Source: Halovenus salina (GTDB lineage: Archaea; Halobacteriota; Halobacteria; Halobacteriales; Haloarculaceae). From it: a stretch of DNA of 64,000 bases. Below, one piece after another: positions 24,643 to 37,383 of this stretch. A program made the position numbers and the translations under genes. A model generated the notes under the pieces. It made no database searches, had not been told where the DNA came from, and saw nothing but the letters and a program-made list of their open reading frames with translations. The DNA is taken from NCBI RefSeq assembly GCF_026410925.1, contig NZ_CP112972.1:1116001-1180000 (forward strand), read 5' to 3'. Each line of letters starts with the position of its first letter. Position 1 is the first letter of the stretch.

Positions 24643-26424
24643 ATGCAACGCAAGTACGAAAATTATAAGACTGAAATACAAAATCGAATTGAGCAGACCA
24701 TTTCAGAACTGAATACTCAGCCCGTCCTTTTTATCGGAACTGGTTTATCAATCCGGTATTTTGGGGCACCCAGTTGGGAAGGACTACTTAGGGAAATGGC
24801 GGAGTCAGACGCGGTTGTGAGGGATTTTGAATACTATCAACAGACACTAGATAGTGAAGAGGAGATTGGTGAGGAATTTGCTGAGTTATACAAAGAGTGG
24901 GCGTGGCCAGAAGATTCAAGCGATGAAAGAGATGAGTTTCCATCTTGGTTATACGATCCCGAAAACGAGACCGATATCTTCCTGAAATACTCCATTGCGG
25001 AGTATCTCAAATCACTTATTCCGGATTCAGTTTCGGAATTATCTGAGAGGGATATGAATGAAATTAAGCTACTTGAAGAAATTCAACCCCATGCTGTTAT
25101 TACCACGAACTATGACACGTTTCTAGAAGATTTTGTTTATACAGATTACGAAAAGGTGATTGGGCAAACATTAATTAGAGAACCATTTGCAAATATTGGA
25201 GAGATATTTAAAATCCATGGCTGTACTAGTGATCCCTCAAATCTTGTTCTTACATCGTCAGATTATGAGGAATTTGATTCAGAAAAAGCATATCTGTCGG
25301 CAAAGTTACTGACATTCTTCACCGAACATCCCGTCCTTATCGCCGGATACCGACCTAATGACCCAAATGTGAAACGGATTTTGTCGGATGTCAATTCAGT
25401 CTTGTCTAACACAGATAGACAAGCAAATATATTTTTGCTGAAATATAAAGAGGATGTTCCGGAGAAAGGTGATTTCAATAAGGAAACTCTGATTGATGTT
25501 GGTGACGGTGAGCAAATGGTTGTAAATCACATTATAGCTGATGATTTTGATTGGGTGTTTGAATCGTTCACTAAAGGAGGGGAAGTCAAGGGAGTAAATA
25601 TAAAACTACTCAGAAAACTGTTGAACAATACGTATGATATTATCCAAGAAGAAGCGCCACGCCGGGAGATTGCTGTAGATACCTTGGAGTCTGTTGCTGA
25701 TGATAAAGAAGAACTGCTTGATATTCTTGGTATTGCACCTGTGGGGGAAGATACTCCTTCGGCAGAAAGATCTCCGTCTAGTATTTCTGAGGCTGGAGTC
25801 CCTATTGGTAAAATAATCCGTAATGATGATGTATCTGATTTGCAGGATCTCCTCGATGATGCTGTTGAATCTTGGGAGGATTATCGAGTACTGATAGAAG
25901 ATAGAGAAGCAATTTATCCATTTTACAATCAACGAAAGGACTTAGAATTGACTAATATTCAAATCGAGTTTCTCTTTGAAAGTAGCATAACTAATATCGT
26001 TCAAGGCTCAGAATGGTTGATTCGATATGACGGTGATATCGATGATTTGCTTTCAGATAAGCTTGAGATTTTAGATGGCCGATCAATTGCTGCTCTTGAA
26101 AGGAACTTATTGGCATTAGGAAAAGAGGAAAAATTGCGAGAGATTTCTGAGACACAAATAGCAGAATCTGCGTTATCTTCTGCTGAAGAATATGCCAGTC
26201 TATGCGATTCGTCCGCAGAGGAGAGAATTAAGGCATATACTGGTGATGTAGTTAGGTATGATGACAACTATGAGGTAGATAATCTACTTTCAGGAAGTAC
26301 AGACGTAATTGATTTGCTAGATGATATAATAAAAACTCTGATTGAAGATGATGATAGTTCTCATCGTACAGCCCTGAGAAAAGTTGAATTAATTCGAATC
26401 GTAAATTCTCCACTCTGTGGATAA
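24643..26424 (+). CDS. SIR2-domain protein, probable NAD-degrading antiviral defence effector
   Basis: 593 residues, strongly AT-rich against its neighbours. The SIR2 fold is at residues about 25-320: NAD-binding GTGLS (32-36), catalytic-type Asn156 in TTNYDTFLEDF, His192 in KIHGCTSDPSNLVLTSSDYEEF, and GYRPNDPN (235-242) in place of the usual GYSxxDxN. Such SIR2-like domains in prokaryotic immunity (for example ThsA, DSR and SIR2-Argonaute systems) degrade NAD+ on phage infection and halt the host. Residues 330-593 form an acidic helical region with no recognised domain, possibly the sensor or oligomerisation part. It stands alone with its own promoter in the accessory region; deacetylase activity is less likely. 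Confidence 0.85.
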   Translation: MQRKYENYKTEIQNRIEQTISELNTQPVLFIGTGLSIRYFGAPSWEGLLREMAESDAVVRDFEYYQQTLDSEEEIGEEFAELYKEWAWPEDSSDERDEFPSWLYDPENETDIFLKYSIAEYLKSLIPDSVSELSERDMNEIKLLEEIQPHAVITTNYDTFLEDFVYTDYEKVIGQTLIREPFANIGEIFKIHGCTSDPSNLVLTSSDYEEFDSEKAYLSAKLLTFFTEHPVLIAGYRPNDPNVKRILSDVNSVLSNTDRQANIFLLKYKEDVPEKGDFNKETLIDVGDGEQMVVNHIIADDFDWVFESFTKGGEVKGVNIKLLRKLLNNTYDIIQEEAPRREIAVDTLESVADDKEELLDILGIAPVGEDTPSAERSPSSISEAGVPIGKIIRNDDVSDLQDLLDDAVESWEDYRVLIEDREAIYPFYNQRKDLELTNIQIEFLFESSITNIVQGSEWLIRYDGDIDDLLSDKLEILDGRSIAALERNLLALGKEEKLREISETQIAESALSSAEEYASLCDSSAEERIKAYTGDVVRYDDNYEVDNLLSGSTDVIDLLDDIIKTLIEDDDSSHRTALRKVELIRIVNSPLCG

Positions 26425-26558
26425 TATAATATATATGCTCGCGTGCAGACAGACGACAGCGCGCACCCCCGCGCGGTACGGCAGTTCCCGAGTCCCGACT
26501 GTCTGCCGGACTTCTCAGACAGCCAACACTCCTACACCAACCGGTAACCGGTAGGTGG

Positions 26559-26825
26559 TCACTCTATCGAGGTTTCCACGTCCACCGCAACCTCGATTTC
26601 TCCGGTCGAGAGAATATCAGCAACCTCGGCTAACTGCTCCGGCGGAAGCTCGCCAGCGAGGTAGTCCATCGCCTCAGCTTTCGCCTTCCGGTCTTGACGA
26701 CTGTGCTCGACGGCCGCCATCACAGCGCCGGTGCGCGTGGATTCACCAAACAGGTCTTTCGCGTCATCAAGCACGTGCGCTCGGTACTCTTTGCTTCCGT
26801 CTATCCGCATCCGGAACGAGGCCAT
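26559..26825 (-). CDS. small Arc/antitoxin-like protein (DUF7692-like, haloarchaeal)
   Basis: 88 residues from the ATG at 26825. MASFRMRIDGSKEYRAHVLDDAKDLFGESTRTGAVMAAVEH suggests a ribbon-helix-helix-like DNA-binding start (a beta strand, then two helices). It is followed by an acidic C-terminus (ADILSTGEIEVAVDVETSIE). Similar short proteins of DUF7692 type are scattered in haloarchaeal mobile regions. It could be a lone antitoxin or regulator. It points toward the SIR2 gene on the opposite strand; no toxin partner is adjacent. Confidence 0.65.
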   Translation of the reverse strand: MASFRMRIDGSKEYRAHVLDDAKDLFGESTRTGAVMAAVEHSRQDRKAKAEAMDYLAGELPPEQLAEVADILSTGEIEVAVDVETSIE

Positions 26826-26984
26826 ATCGTAACACGAGCCCCGGGTTCTTAGATTCTTCCGGTCACTGGAACCCCCATTTTCCCCTCGAATCGCCACGAA
26901 TCAGCACTGTCGGTACTTCACGAACAGCGTAATCGGTTAGATTGAATCGTTGATTTGACCACGAGAAAGTGTCTGGATTAGGAT

Positions 26985-28163
26985 GTGTTCAAGCTCCCCA
27001 ATCCAGACGGTTATCTTTCGGCGTCGGAGGTAAAAGACGTAGCGGAAGAGGTCATCACTCCACTCCCGTTGCCGGGTGTCGAGGGGAGCCCCCTCGACCC
27101 CGGCGATATCTGGCTCGTCGTCATTTTGGCCTGCACCAATCAGACCTCGATTTGGGAAACCTGCAAGGACACCGACGGAACACCATGCGACGACACCGTC
27201 TTGACGTGGCTACATACACTCAATCGGCAGTGGCTCGAATTCGTCGCTAACCTCCTACTCGCTCGCCTAGCTATGACGATTCTCGACGCTGACCGGTCGA
27301 GAATCGTCTCCATCGACTTTATCGATAACCCCTACCACGGCGATCACTACGCCGATGAAGGCGAACTCTGTTCAATGTCCCCCAAAGATGGGACCACAAC
27401 GTGTCACCGATACTGTACGGCGTACATCGTTTCCAACGAAAAGCCAGTGACGCTGGCGATGACGTACGTCCGCAACGACGAAGACGAGGCCGACGCGGTC
27501 GAGCGCGTGCTCGCCCGCGTCGAGAACTATCCCTTCGAAATCGACCTCCTGCTTGCCGACAGCGGGTTCTACAACGAACGCGTCATCCGCCGTTCCCGTG
27601 AGATCGCTGCAACGGTCGTTCACGTTCCCAAGAAAGGTGAGCGCATGAAGGACAAACTCGACGTACACAAGTCGTACATGACGACCTATCGCATGTACAA
27701 GGACAGCGAGCGGGAGCTTCAGATCCCGCTCGCGGTCGCAGTCTCCTACCAGAATGGCGACCGTGGCAAACACGGAGAGGTTGTTCGGGGCTACGTCGCC
27801 TGTGGCGTTGCTGAAAAGTCACCGAAGAAAGTCGAACGCCTCTACAGGAAACGCTCAGGCATCGAGACGAGTTACCGGTTGCTTCGGCAAGCACGAGGGA
27901 TCACGACAACGCGTGATCCCGTCGTGCGATTTGCGATAATGCTCGTCGCGGCACTGCTGGAGAATCTGTGGCTCGTGCTCCGATGGGCGGTCGTCGCCCG
28001 CCCGCGGCGGGGCGGGCGCGACCTCCCGGAGGAGTTCACGTTCAAGACGTTCTGTGACTGGATTCGGAACGAACTCGAAGACGAGTTAGAGCGACGCTGG
28101 TACGTCGAGGCGAACGGTGTGGGTGTTCCTGAGACGTACGGCTCGGTGGCAGCCGCGGGCTGA
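26985..28163 (+). CDS. ISH3-family transposase
   Basis: 392 residues, a DDE/DDD-type transposase. Acidic catalytic candidates lie in VSIDFIDNPYHGD (near 109), LLLADSGFYNER (near 189) and the C-terminal KRSGIETSYRLLRQARG (near 290, the Y-R-E-like signature of IS4-related enzymes). The tail WLVLRWAVVARPRRGGRDLP matches ISH3 transposases, which carry a conserved ATPRRGG block. It catalyses cut-and-paste movement of the element. The reading frame is complete and starts 60 nt inside the left inverted repeat. Confidence 0.85.
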   Translation: MFKLPNPDGYLSASEVKDVAEEVITPLPLPGVEGSPLDPGDIWLVVILACTNQTSIWETCKDTDGTPCDDTVLTWLHTLNRQWLEFVANLLLARLAMTILDADRSRIVSIDFIDNPYHGDHYADEGELCSMSPKDGTTTCHRYCTAYIVSNEKPVTLAMTYVRNDEDEADAVERVLARVENYPFEIDLLLADSGFYNERVIRRSREIAATVVHVPKKGERMKDKLDVHKSYMTTYRMYKDSERELQIPLAVAVSYQNGDRGKHGEVVRGYVACGVAEKSPKKVERLYRKRSGIETSYRLLRQARGITTTRDPVVRFAIMLVAALLENLWLVLRWAVVARPRRGGRDLPEEFTFKTFCDWIRNELEDELERRWYVEANGVGVPETYGSVAAAG

Positions 28164-28176
28164 CCGCGGTCAGCCC
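28157..28176 (+). terminator. perfect 20-nt palindrome overlapping the transposase stop
   Basis: GGGCTGACCGCGGTCAGCCC is a perfect palindrome containing the transposase stop codon TGA (28161-28163). It may form a transcript-ending hairpin or cruciform, or bind the transposase. No T tract follows. Confidence 0.5.
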
Positions 28177-28434
28177 ACGGCCTGTCCGAGGATCCGTCAG
28201 CGACAGCTCTCTGCAGCACCGGCGTAAAATTGCCTGTTCTCGTCCGTTTGGTGTGGTAGCTCGTTTCTGCCGTCCGTTCTTTCACAGTGGTTGCGAGAAT
28301 CTCCCCCAAAATCATACAGAAAGTGATTCGTTTGTGGCGTTCAGATCACGCTGTGTCGACTCGTTCGTGAAGTACCGACTGTGCTCGAAGACGACAGGGT
28401 GTGACCGGCGCGGTCGGGCACGAATCGTAACACC

Positions 28435-28788
28435 GTGACAGCTGGCAAGCCGCTGGCTGAGGGGTCACGCCGACTCGACGCGTTCGTTTCCAGTACGCAC
28501 GCCGAGTTTCGAGCTCTCGTCGGCGGGGCACAGGCTGTGGCCGCACTGGGAACATATCGGCGACTCAGCGATGTTCACGTTCGGGGCGATGCCGCAGCGG
28601 TGATTACTAGCGTTGACCCGGCACGGTCCACAACGCCTGGCGACGAGATTCGGCGACGGCGTGTCACAGCGATTCGAAACGCACTCGCGCCAATCCCACG
28701 GGTCACATACCGGACGGTCAGTCGCGGTGAAAACGAACGTGCCCACACGCTTGCAGTCCGGGCACACGACACGGACCAGGGCAGATGA
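28435..28788 (+). pseudogene. RNase H-like protein lacking its N-terminal strand
   Basis: About 118 codons carry the C-terminal part of an RNase HI-like fold. THAEFRALVGGAQAV holds the catalytic Glu, VHVRGDAAAVI holds an Asp, and SRGENERAHTLAVRAH corresponds to the last motif (usually NxxAD). The first strand with the D-G catalytic Asp is missing. The frame is closed by a TGA at 28402 and the IS right end is 49 bp upstream. It is therefore probably a truncated relic, unless a GTG-started short form is active. It ends by overlapping the next open frame by 4 nt. Confidence 0.55.
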
Positions 28789-28862
28789 GAGTCGCCGTTG
28801 TCTCGGCCCTCGAACCTGAGTCAGTATCAAGTTATTTGATAGCGCAGCACATGATTAATAAT

Positions 28863-28976
28863 ATGAGCGAAAGAGATGCAGAGAGAGGAATGATTGTCGC
28901 TGGGATGGTCCTCAGCGTTATCACGTTACTCGAAATCTATCCCGCTTGGAAGAACACACGAAGCCGCTCGCAGTGA
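28863..28976 (+). CDS. 37-residue single-helix membrane protein
   Basis: From the ATG at 28863: acidic start MSERDAERG, then one hydrophobic helix MIVAGMVLSVITLLEIY and a basic tail WKNTRSRSQ. The positive-inside pattern fits a tail-in membrane microprotein. No homologue is known to me. An upstream in-frame ATG at 28785 adds an unrelated segment. A short AT-rich patch precedes it (around 28832-28860). Confidence 0.45.
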   Translation: MSERDAERGMIVAGMVLSVITLLEIYPAWKNTRSRSQ

Positions 28977-29082
28977 TAGGAGAGTCCCCCGTCATGTGAG
29001 ACGTGTCGAATCGTGGCTACGGAACACAGCGAGCTGACGGCTTGTGTTCGGGCTGTTAGTCTGTCGACGCCGTTCTGCCTGG

Positions 29083-29193
29083 TTACCGGTGGTTGTTTCG
29101 TTCTGCCCGCCAGATAGCGAGGAAGATGGCGACAGAGACACAGACCATCAGCAGTGCGAACCGTCGGTCGGTATCGAGTTTCAGTGAGTTCAT
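29083..29193 (-). CDS. 36-residue single-helix membrane protein downstream of purU
   Basis: From the ATG at 29193: MNSLKLDTDRRF, then the helix ALLMVCVSVAIFLAIW and tail RAERNNHR. It lies 31 nt after the purU stop on the same strand and may be co-transcribed. Size and composition fit a haloarchaeal membrane microprotein; the function is unknown. Confidence 0.45.
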   Translation of the reverse strand: MNSLKLDTDRRFALLMVCVSVAIFLAIWRAERNNHR

Positions 29194-29224
29194 CACGGAC
29201 AGACTCCTGTTCCGTCGCGAGCAC

Positions 29225-30190
29225 CTAATCGTCGGCGGCGTTTGGCACGTCAGCGTCGAGCGCAGTGTCGACCGGCCGTTTTGGATTCGCAGCCTGTGCC
29301 GTCTCGGGCAGTCCGAGCTGGTACTCCTCGGCGTCGGCTCCGTCTCGAAGGCTCGTCCGGCCGCGGTGGACGGCGACCGTGTCATCGGTGTGGAGTTCGA
29401 TAGCCTCCAGCAACGCCTCGGCCTCCAGGGGCTGTCCGCGGGCCTTGATGTCGTCGATTGTTGCGTCGTCAGGAATATCGAAAGCTCGCTGCGTGATGAT
29501 CGGCCCCTGGTCGAGGTCGGTCGTCACGTAGTGGGCGGTGACGCCGCCGATACGGACGCCCTCTTCTTTCGCCTGGCGGTAGGCCGCGGCCCCCGGGAAC
29601 GCGGGGAGCAGGCTCGGGTGGATGTTGATGATACGGTCCTCGTACCGGAAGACGATCTTCGGGCCGAGGATGCGCATGTACCGCGCCAGCGCGATTAGGT
29701 CGATTTCGTGCTCGGCCAGGATGTCGAGCATACGGTCCTCGTCGGGCGAGCCCTTGCCGTCGCCGATATCGTAGAAGGGGATGTCAGTCGGCTCGACCAG
29801 ATGCCGGAGCGTACCGCGGTTGCTGATGACCGCGGCGATCTCGACATCTAGGTCACCGTCGTCGGCGGCCTCCATGAGCGCCTCCAGGCAGTGAGACTCC
29901 TTGGTGACACAGACCGCAATCCGCTGGGTTTCGCGGTCGCTCGGAAACCGGACCTGAATGTCGACACCGAGCTCCCGGCCCAACTCGAGCAGGGCGCTCC
30001 GGAGTTCGTCCGCTTCGCAGGTCATCTCCTCGGTGTCGACCCGCATCGACATCCGGAACAGCCCGTCACGGACCGCCTGGTCGAGGTCCTCAATGTTGAT
30101 TCCGCGCTCGAACAGCAGTGTGGTGACACGGGCAATCAGCCCAGTCTTGTCCCCTCCGATAACCGTAATTTCGGTGAGGTCGGTCGTCAT
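29225..30190 (-). CDS. purU: formyltetrahydrofolate deformylase-like protein (ACT plus formyltransferase domains)
   Basis: 321 residues. An ACT domain occupies about 5-85 (EITVIGGDKTGLIARVTTLLFERGINI). The formyltransferase/hydrolase core follows with the catalytic set: Asn and His in INIHPSLLPAFPGAAAY near 192, and Asp in TTDLDQGPIITQ near 228. PurU hydrolyses 10-formyl-tetrahydrofolate to formate and tetrahydrofolate. The core could instead act as a transferase, since PurN shares these residues, but the ACT domain favours PurU. A poorly conserved acidic tail of about 40 residues ends the protein. Confidence 0.88.
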   Translation of the reverse strand: MTTDLTEITVIGGDKTGLIARVTTLLFERGINIEDLDQAVRDGLFRMSMRVDTEEMTCEADELRSALLELGRELGVDIQVRFPSDRETQRIAVCVTKESHCLEALMEAADDGDLDVEIAAVISNRGTLRHLVEPTDIPFYDIGDGKGSPDEDRMLDILAEHEIDLIALARYMRILGPKIVFRYEDRIINIHPSLLPAFPGAAAYRQAKEEGVRIGGVTAHYVTTDLDQGPIITQRAFDIPDDATIDDIKARGQPLEAEALLEAIELHTDDTVAVHRGRTSLRDGADAEEYQLGLPETAQAANPKRPVDTALDADVPNAADD

Positions 30191-30350
30191 CGATACACCT
30201 CCGTGCTGCCGTCGAGCGCAGGCATACCCTGTTGAATGCCATCGCGGCTAAAAAGCGTGTCTATCCGCCCTGAGCGACAGAGCTGGGCAACTTGGTTACG
30301 GGCATGGACGGCACCAGCCAGGCCGAAGGCGGTGATTGTCACCTAATCGC

Positions 30351-31055
30351 CTATTCCCGGAGAAACAGAATCGACAGTCCTGAGACGACAGTCACCGCGG
30401 CCGCGTGACCGACAACCGCAAACTGGAGAATCGGGTGGCCGACGAGTAATGGCAGGAAGAGTAGCTGGAAGGCAGCAAAGCCGATTGTCGCGGCGTCGAG
30501 CCGGCGAAGTCTGGTACGCGACTCGGGAGACAACCCATCTCCGTAGCGATATGTTCGCCAGAGCCCGACCAGGCTCGCCCACCACCCCACACCGATACGG
30601 TACATCACGTCCCAGCTGACAACGAGAAGGAGGAACACGAATACGACAGGCGGGCGGTCTCCGAGAACAGTGGTCAGCAGCGAGTTGCCCCCTTGCCGTG
30701 GGTCGTAGACGAAGACGTAGACGACCAGCGCGAAAAACGCCATTAGCCCCAGTACGATTTCGATGTGTGACCCAAAGAGCAGGCTCCGGTAGGCGGGCGG
30801 CGAGTCCTCTCGGCGGATGACCCGTGACAGTCCGAGCATGAACGCACTACCCGCAACCGAAACAAAGACAGCGACGCTCCCAGCGACCGCCGCCCCGGGA
30901 AGGTCGTACCAGAGTGCGAGGACAAGAATCGCGGCCTCGAAACCCAGCAACTGCGCTGCAAGCGCCACGCTCCGGGAGGTCTTGATTCCCGGAACACTGC
31001 GGACGATGCTCTCGTAGACCCACTCGGATTCGCCGAGTGCGCGGTCCTCGCTCAT
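30351..31055 (-). CDS. multi-pass membrane protein coupled to an NmrA-like reductase
   Basis: 234 residues with about six hydrophobic helices (30-75, 95-115, 130-150, 185-232) and a soluble N-terminus. Features include DPRQGGNSLLTTVLGDRPP in a loop and SWDVMYRIGVGWWASLVGLWR in a helix region. The start overlaps the stop of the upstream reductase gene by 4 nt, so the two are translationally coupled. Family unknown to me; it may form a membrane partner for the reductase. Confidence 0.68.
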   Translation of the reverse strand: MSEDRALGESEWVYESIVRSVPGIKTSRSVALAAQLLGFEAAILVLALWYDLPGAAVAGSVAVFVSVAGSAFMLGLSRVIRREDSPPAYRSLLFGSHIEIVLGLMAFFALVVYVFVYDPRQGGNSLLTTVLGDRPPVVFVFLLLVVSWDVMYRIGVGWWASLVGLWRTYRYGDGLSPESRTRLRRLDAATIGFAAFQLLFLPLLVGHPILQFAVVGHAAAVTVVSGLSILFLRE

Positions 31056-31951
31056 GTCGACCGCGCGCTCGTTACTGCGGTTTCGACCGCCTCGTCGAAG
31101 GGAGTTAACTCCACGTCGAGGAGTTCCTGTGCCCGCTCGTCTGTCACGACGACCGGATTCTTGAGCCCCTCTATCAGCGGATGAGAGATACTCGGCGGGG
31201 TGTCCGTGACGAGGTCGATCCAGTAGACCGATATCTTCGGCGTGAGAAACGGGACCGGAAAGACATAGAGCCGACGGCCCATCACCGCAGCGGTCCGCCG
31301 CATCATCTCCTCGTAGGAGAGGACCTCCGGGCCGCCAATTTCGAGCGTTTTCCCGGCCGTCTCGGGCGTTGTTGCAGCCTTGGATAGGTACGCGACCACG
31401 TCACTGATTGCGATGGGCTGTGCGGGCGTCCGGACCCACGTAGGTGTAATCATGACCGGAATCCGTTTGACCATCTGGCGGACCATCTCGAAGCTCTCGC
31501 TGCCGGCACCGACGACAATTGCCGCCCGAAACGTCGTCAGATCGTACTCTCCGTCCGCGAGGCGGCCTTCGACCTCACGGCGGGAGGCGAGATGCGTCGA
31601 GAGGTCATTTCCGGTCTCGCCGAGGCCACCGAGATAGATGAGGCGGTCGACGCCGGCCTCGCTCGCGGCCGTGGCCACGTTGTCGGCGGCCTGTCTGTCG
31701 CGTTGTTCGTACTGCCCGCCGGCGTCCATCGAGTGAACGAGATAGTAGACCAACTCGATTCCCTCGAACACGCCGTCCAGCGTCTCCGGGTCGAGAACGT
31801 CGCCTTCGACAACCTCGACACGGTCGTCGAGTGTCGCAGTTGCGCGGTCACGGTTCCGAGAAAGGGCACGCACCTCGTGACCAGCCTCAAGAAGCGCCGG
31901 CACGAGCGACCCGCCGACAAAGCCGGTCGCCCCCAGCACGAGTATCTGCAT
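31052..31951 (-). CDS. NmrA-like NAD(P)-binding SDR (atypical short-chain dehydrogenase)
   Basis: 299 residues. The N-terminal Rossmann motif ILVLGATGFVGGSLVPALL, followed by VRALSRNRDRA, indicates NADP(H) binding. YYLVHSMDAGGQYEQRDRQAADNVATAA matches atypical SDR (a5/NmrA-like) proteins. The substrate is unknown; family members act on complex-I assembly, quinones or sugar nucleotides. It is the first gene of a coupled pair with the membrane protein downstream, suggesting work at the membrane. Hydrophobic stretches near 155-180 may contact it. Confidence 0.83.
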   Translation of the reverse strand: MQILVLGATGFVGGSLVPALLEAGHEVRALSRNRDRATATLDDRVEVVEGDVLDPETLDGVFEGIELVYYLVHSMDAGGQYEQRDRQAADNVATAASEAGVDRLIYLGGLGETGNDLSTHLASRREVEGRLADGEYDLTTFRAAIVVGAGSESFEMVRQMVKRIPVMITPTWVRTPAQPIAISDVVAYLSKAATTPETAGKTLEIGGPEVLSYEEMMRRTAAVMGRRLYVFPVPFLTPKISVYWIDLVTDTPPSISHPLIEGLKNPVVVTDERAQELLDVELTPFDEAVETAVTSARST

Positions 31952-32027
31952 AGCTCCGCTACGTTGCAGGTTCTGTTAGTCTTTCCGAACAGAAAAGCGC
32001 CGATAAGCCAGTTAGGCCACCGACTCG

Positions 32028-36398
<4,371 letters not shown>

Positions 36399-36444
36399 TG
36401 CGCTGGCGTTCACAATACTTATCGGGAAACGTCGAAAAGAGCGG

Positions 36445-37371
36445 ATGATGAAGGTCTCGGTCGTCATCTGTACCTACTCGGCTGACGTGTACGACCACTT
36501 CTGTGAAGCCGTCGAGAGCATCCGGACCCAGACCTACGACGACATCGAGCTGATTCTCGTCGTCGACGGGAACGAACAACTCTACGACCGCGTGGTCGAG
36601 GATTACGGCCACCTCTCGAACGTGAAGACACACTGTAACGAAAAGAACGTTGGCCTCTCCGGAAGCCGGAACAACGCCCTCGAGTACGTTACCGGCGACG
36701 TGGTCGCGCTCATCGACGACGACGCAATCGCAGACGAGCGGTGGGTCGAGGCGCTCGTCTCGGTCTACGAGTCGACCGACGCAATCGCCGCCGGCGGCCG
36801 GATGACGCCTCGCTGGGTCGCAGGCAAGCCGGGCTTTCTCCCCCCGGAGTTTTACTGGCTCGTTGGCGTCAACCGACCGGGGTTCGCTGAGGATGGCGAG
36901 GAGGTCCGGAACACCTTCGGCTCGAATATCTCCTTTCGAACGTGGGTCCTCAAAGAACTCGGCGGCTTCGAGACACAGGTCGGCCGCCAGGGCGAGGCGA
37001 ATCTGCAGGCCCACGAGACCGAGTTCTGTGCTCGGATGCGCGAGGAGTACGGCCGCGGCGTCGTCTACAACGCCGACGCAACGGTCGGGCACAAGGTCTT
37101 TGAATACCGGACGGAACTACGCTGGCTGCTCGAACGGGCGTTCTGGCAGGGATACTCCAAGCGGGCGATGGAGACAATCGTCACGGAAGACTCGACCGAC
37201 AAGGAGACCGAATTCCTCGGTGAGTTGCTGTTCGACGCTGCTCCGTCGCGTCTCGGGTCCCTCGCCCGCGGCCCCACGGTTGCGAAACTGCTCCAGTTCG
37301 TGATGTTGTTCGTGCTAACTGGGCTCGTCGGGATTGGCTACCTCTACGGACTTGTGAAGTGGCGGGACTGA
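36445..37371 (+). CDS. family 2 glycosyltransferase, AglG-like
   Basis: 308 residues. The GT-A fold starts KVSVVICTYSADVYDHF, with DGN in ILVVDGNEQLYDRV and the metal-binding triad in DVVALIDDDAIADERWV. The blocks FYWLVGVNR, GSNISFR, LQAHETEFCARM and RAFWQGYSKR, plus a C-terminal helix FVMLFVLTGLVGIGYLYGL, resemble the Agl transferases of haloarchaeal N-glycosylation, best AglG (which adds a hexuronic acid to the dolichol-linked glycan in Haloferax). The exact sugar cannot be told. It would act at the cytoplasmic face of the membrane. Confidence 0.8.
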   Translation: MMKVSVVICTYSADVYDHFCEAVESIRTQTYDDIELILVVDGNEQLYDRVVEDYGHLSNVKTHCNEKNVGLSGSRNNALEYVTGDVVALIDDDAIADERWVEALVSVYESTDAIAAGGRMTPRWVAGKPGFLPPEFYWLVGVNRPGFAEDGEEVRNTFGSNISFRTWVLKELGGFETQVGRQGEANLQAHETEFCARMREEYGRGVVYNADATVGHKVFEYRTELRWLLERAFWQGYSKRAMETIVTEDSTDKETEFLGELLFDAAPSRLGSLARGPTVAKLLQFVMLFVLTGLVGIGYLYGLVKWRD

Positions 37372-37383
37372 CCCACCGACACG

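Larger units (their letters stand above)
26903..28385 (+). mobile_element. ISH3-family insertion sequence
   Basis: A single transposase gene is flanked by inverted ends. GTCGGTACTTCACGAAC at 26909-26925 is the exact reverse complement of 28363-28379 (17 bp). After one mismatch the pairing extends 5 bp outward (26903-26907 and 28381-28385). Total about 1.48 kb fits the family. Flanking pentamers CGAAT and CGAAG match at 4 of 5 bases, so a target duplication is not convincing. The element appears intact. Confidence 0.82.

Noticed and set aside
28465..28830. Minus-strand Cys-rich frame (CPDC, CGPC, CSQC) that looks like a zinc-ribbon protein
   Set aside because: It lies antisense to the RNase H-like relic, which shows family motifs on the plus strand. 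The Cys pairs are most likely a by-product, although a real gene cannot be fully excluded.
21697..28985. CRISPR array or cas genes in the accessory region
   Set aside because: No regularly spaced repeats and no cas-like motifs were found anywhere in the window.
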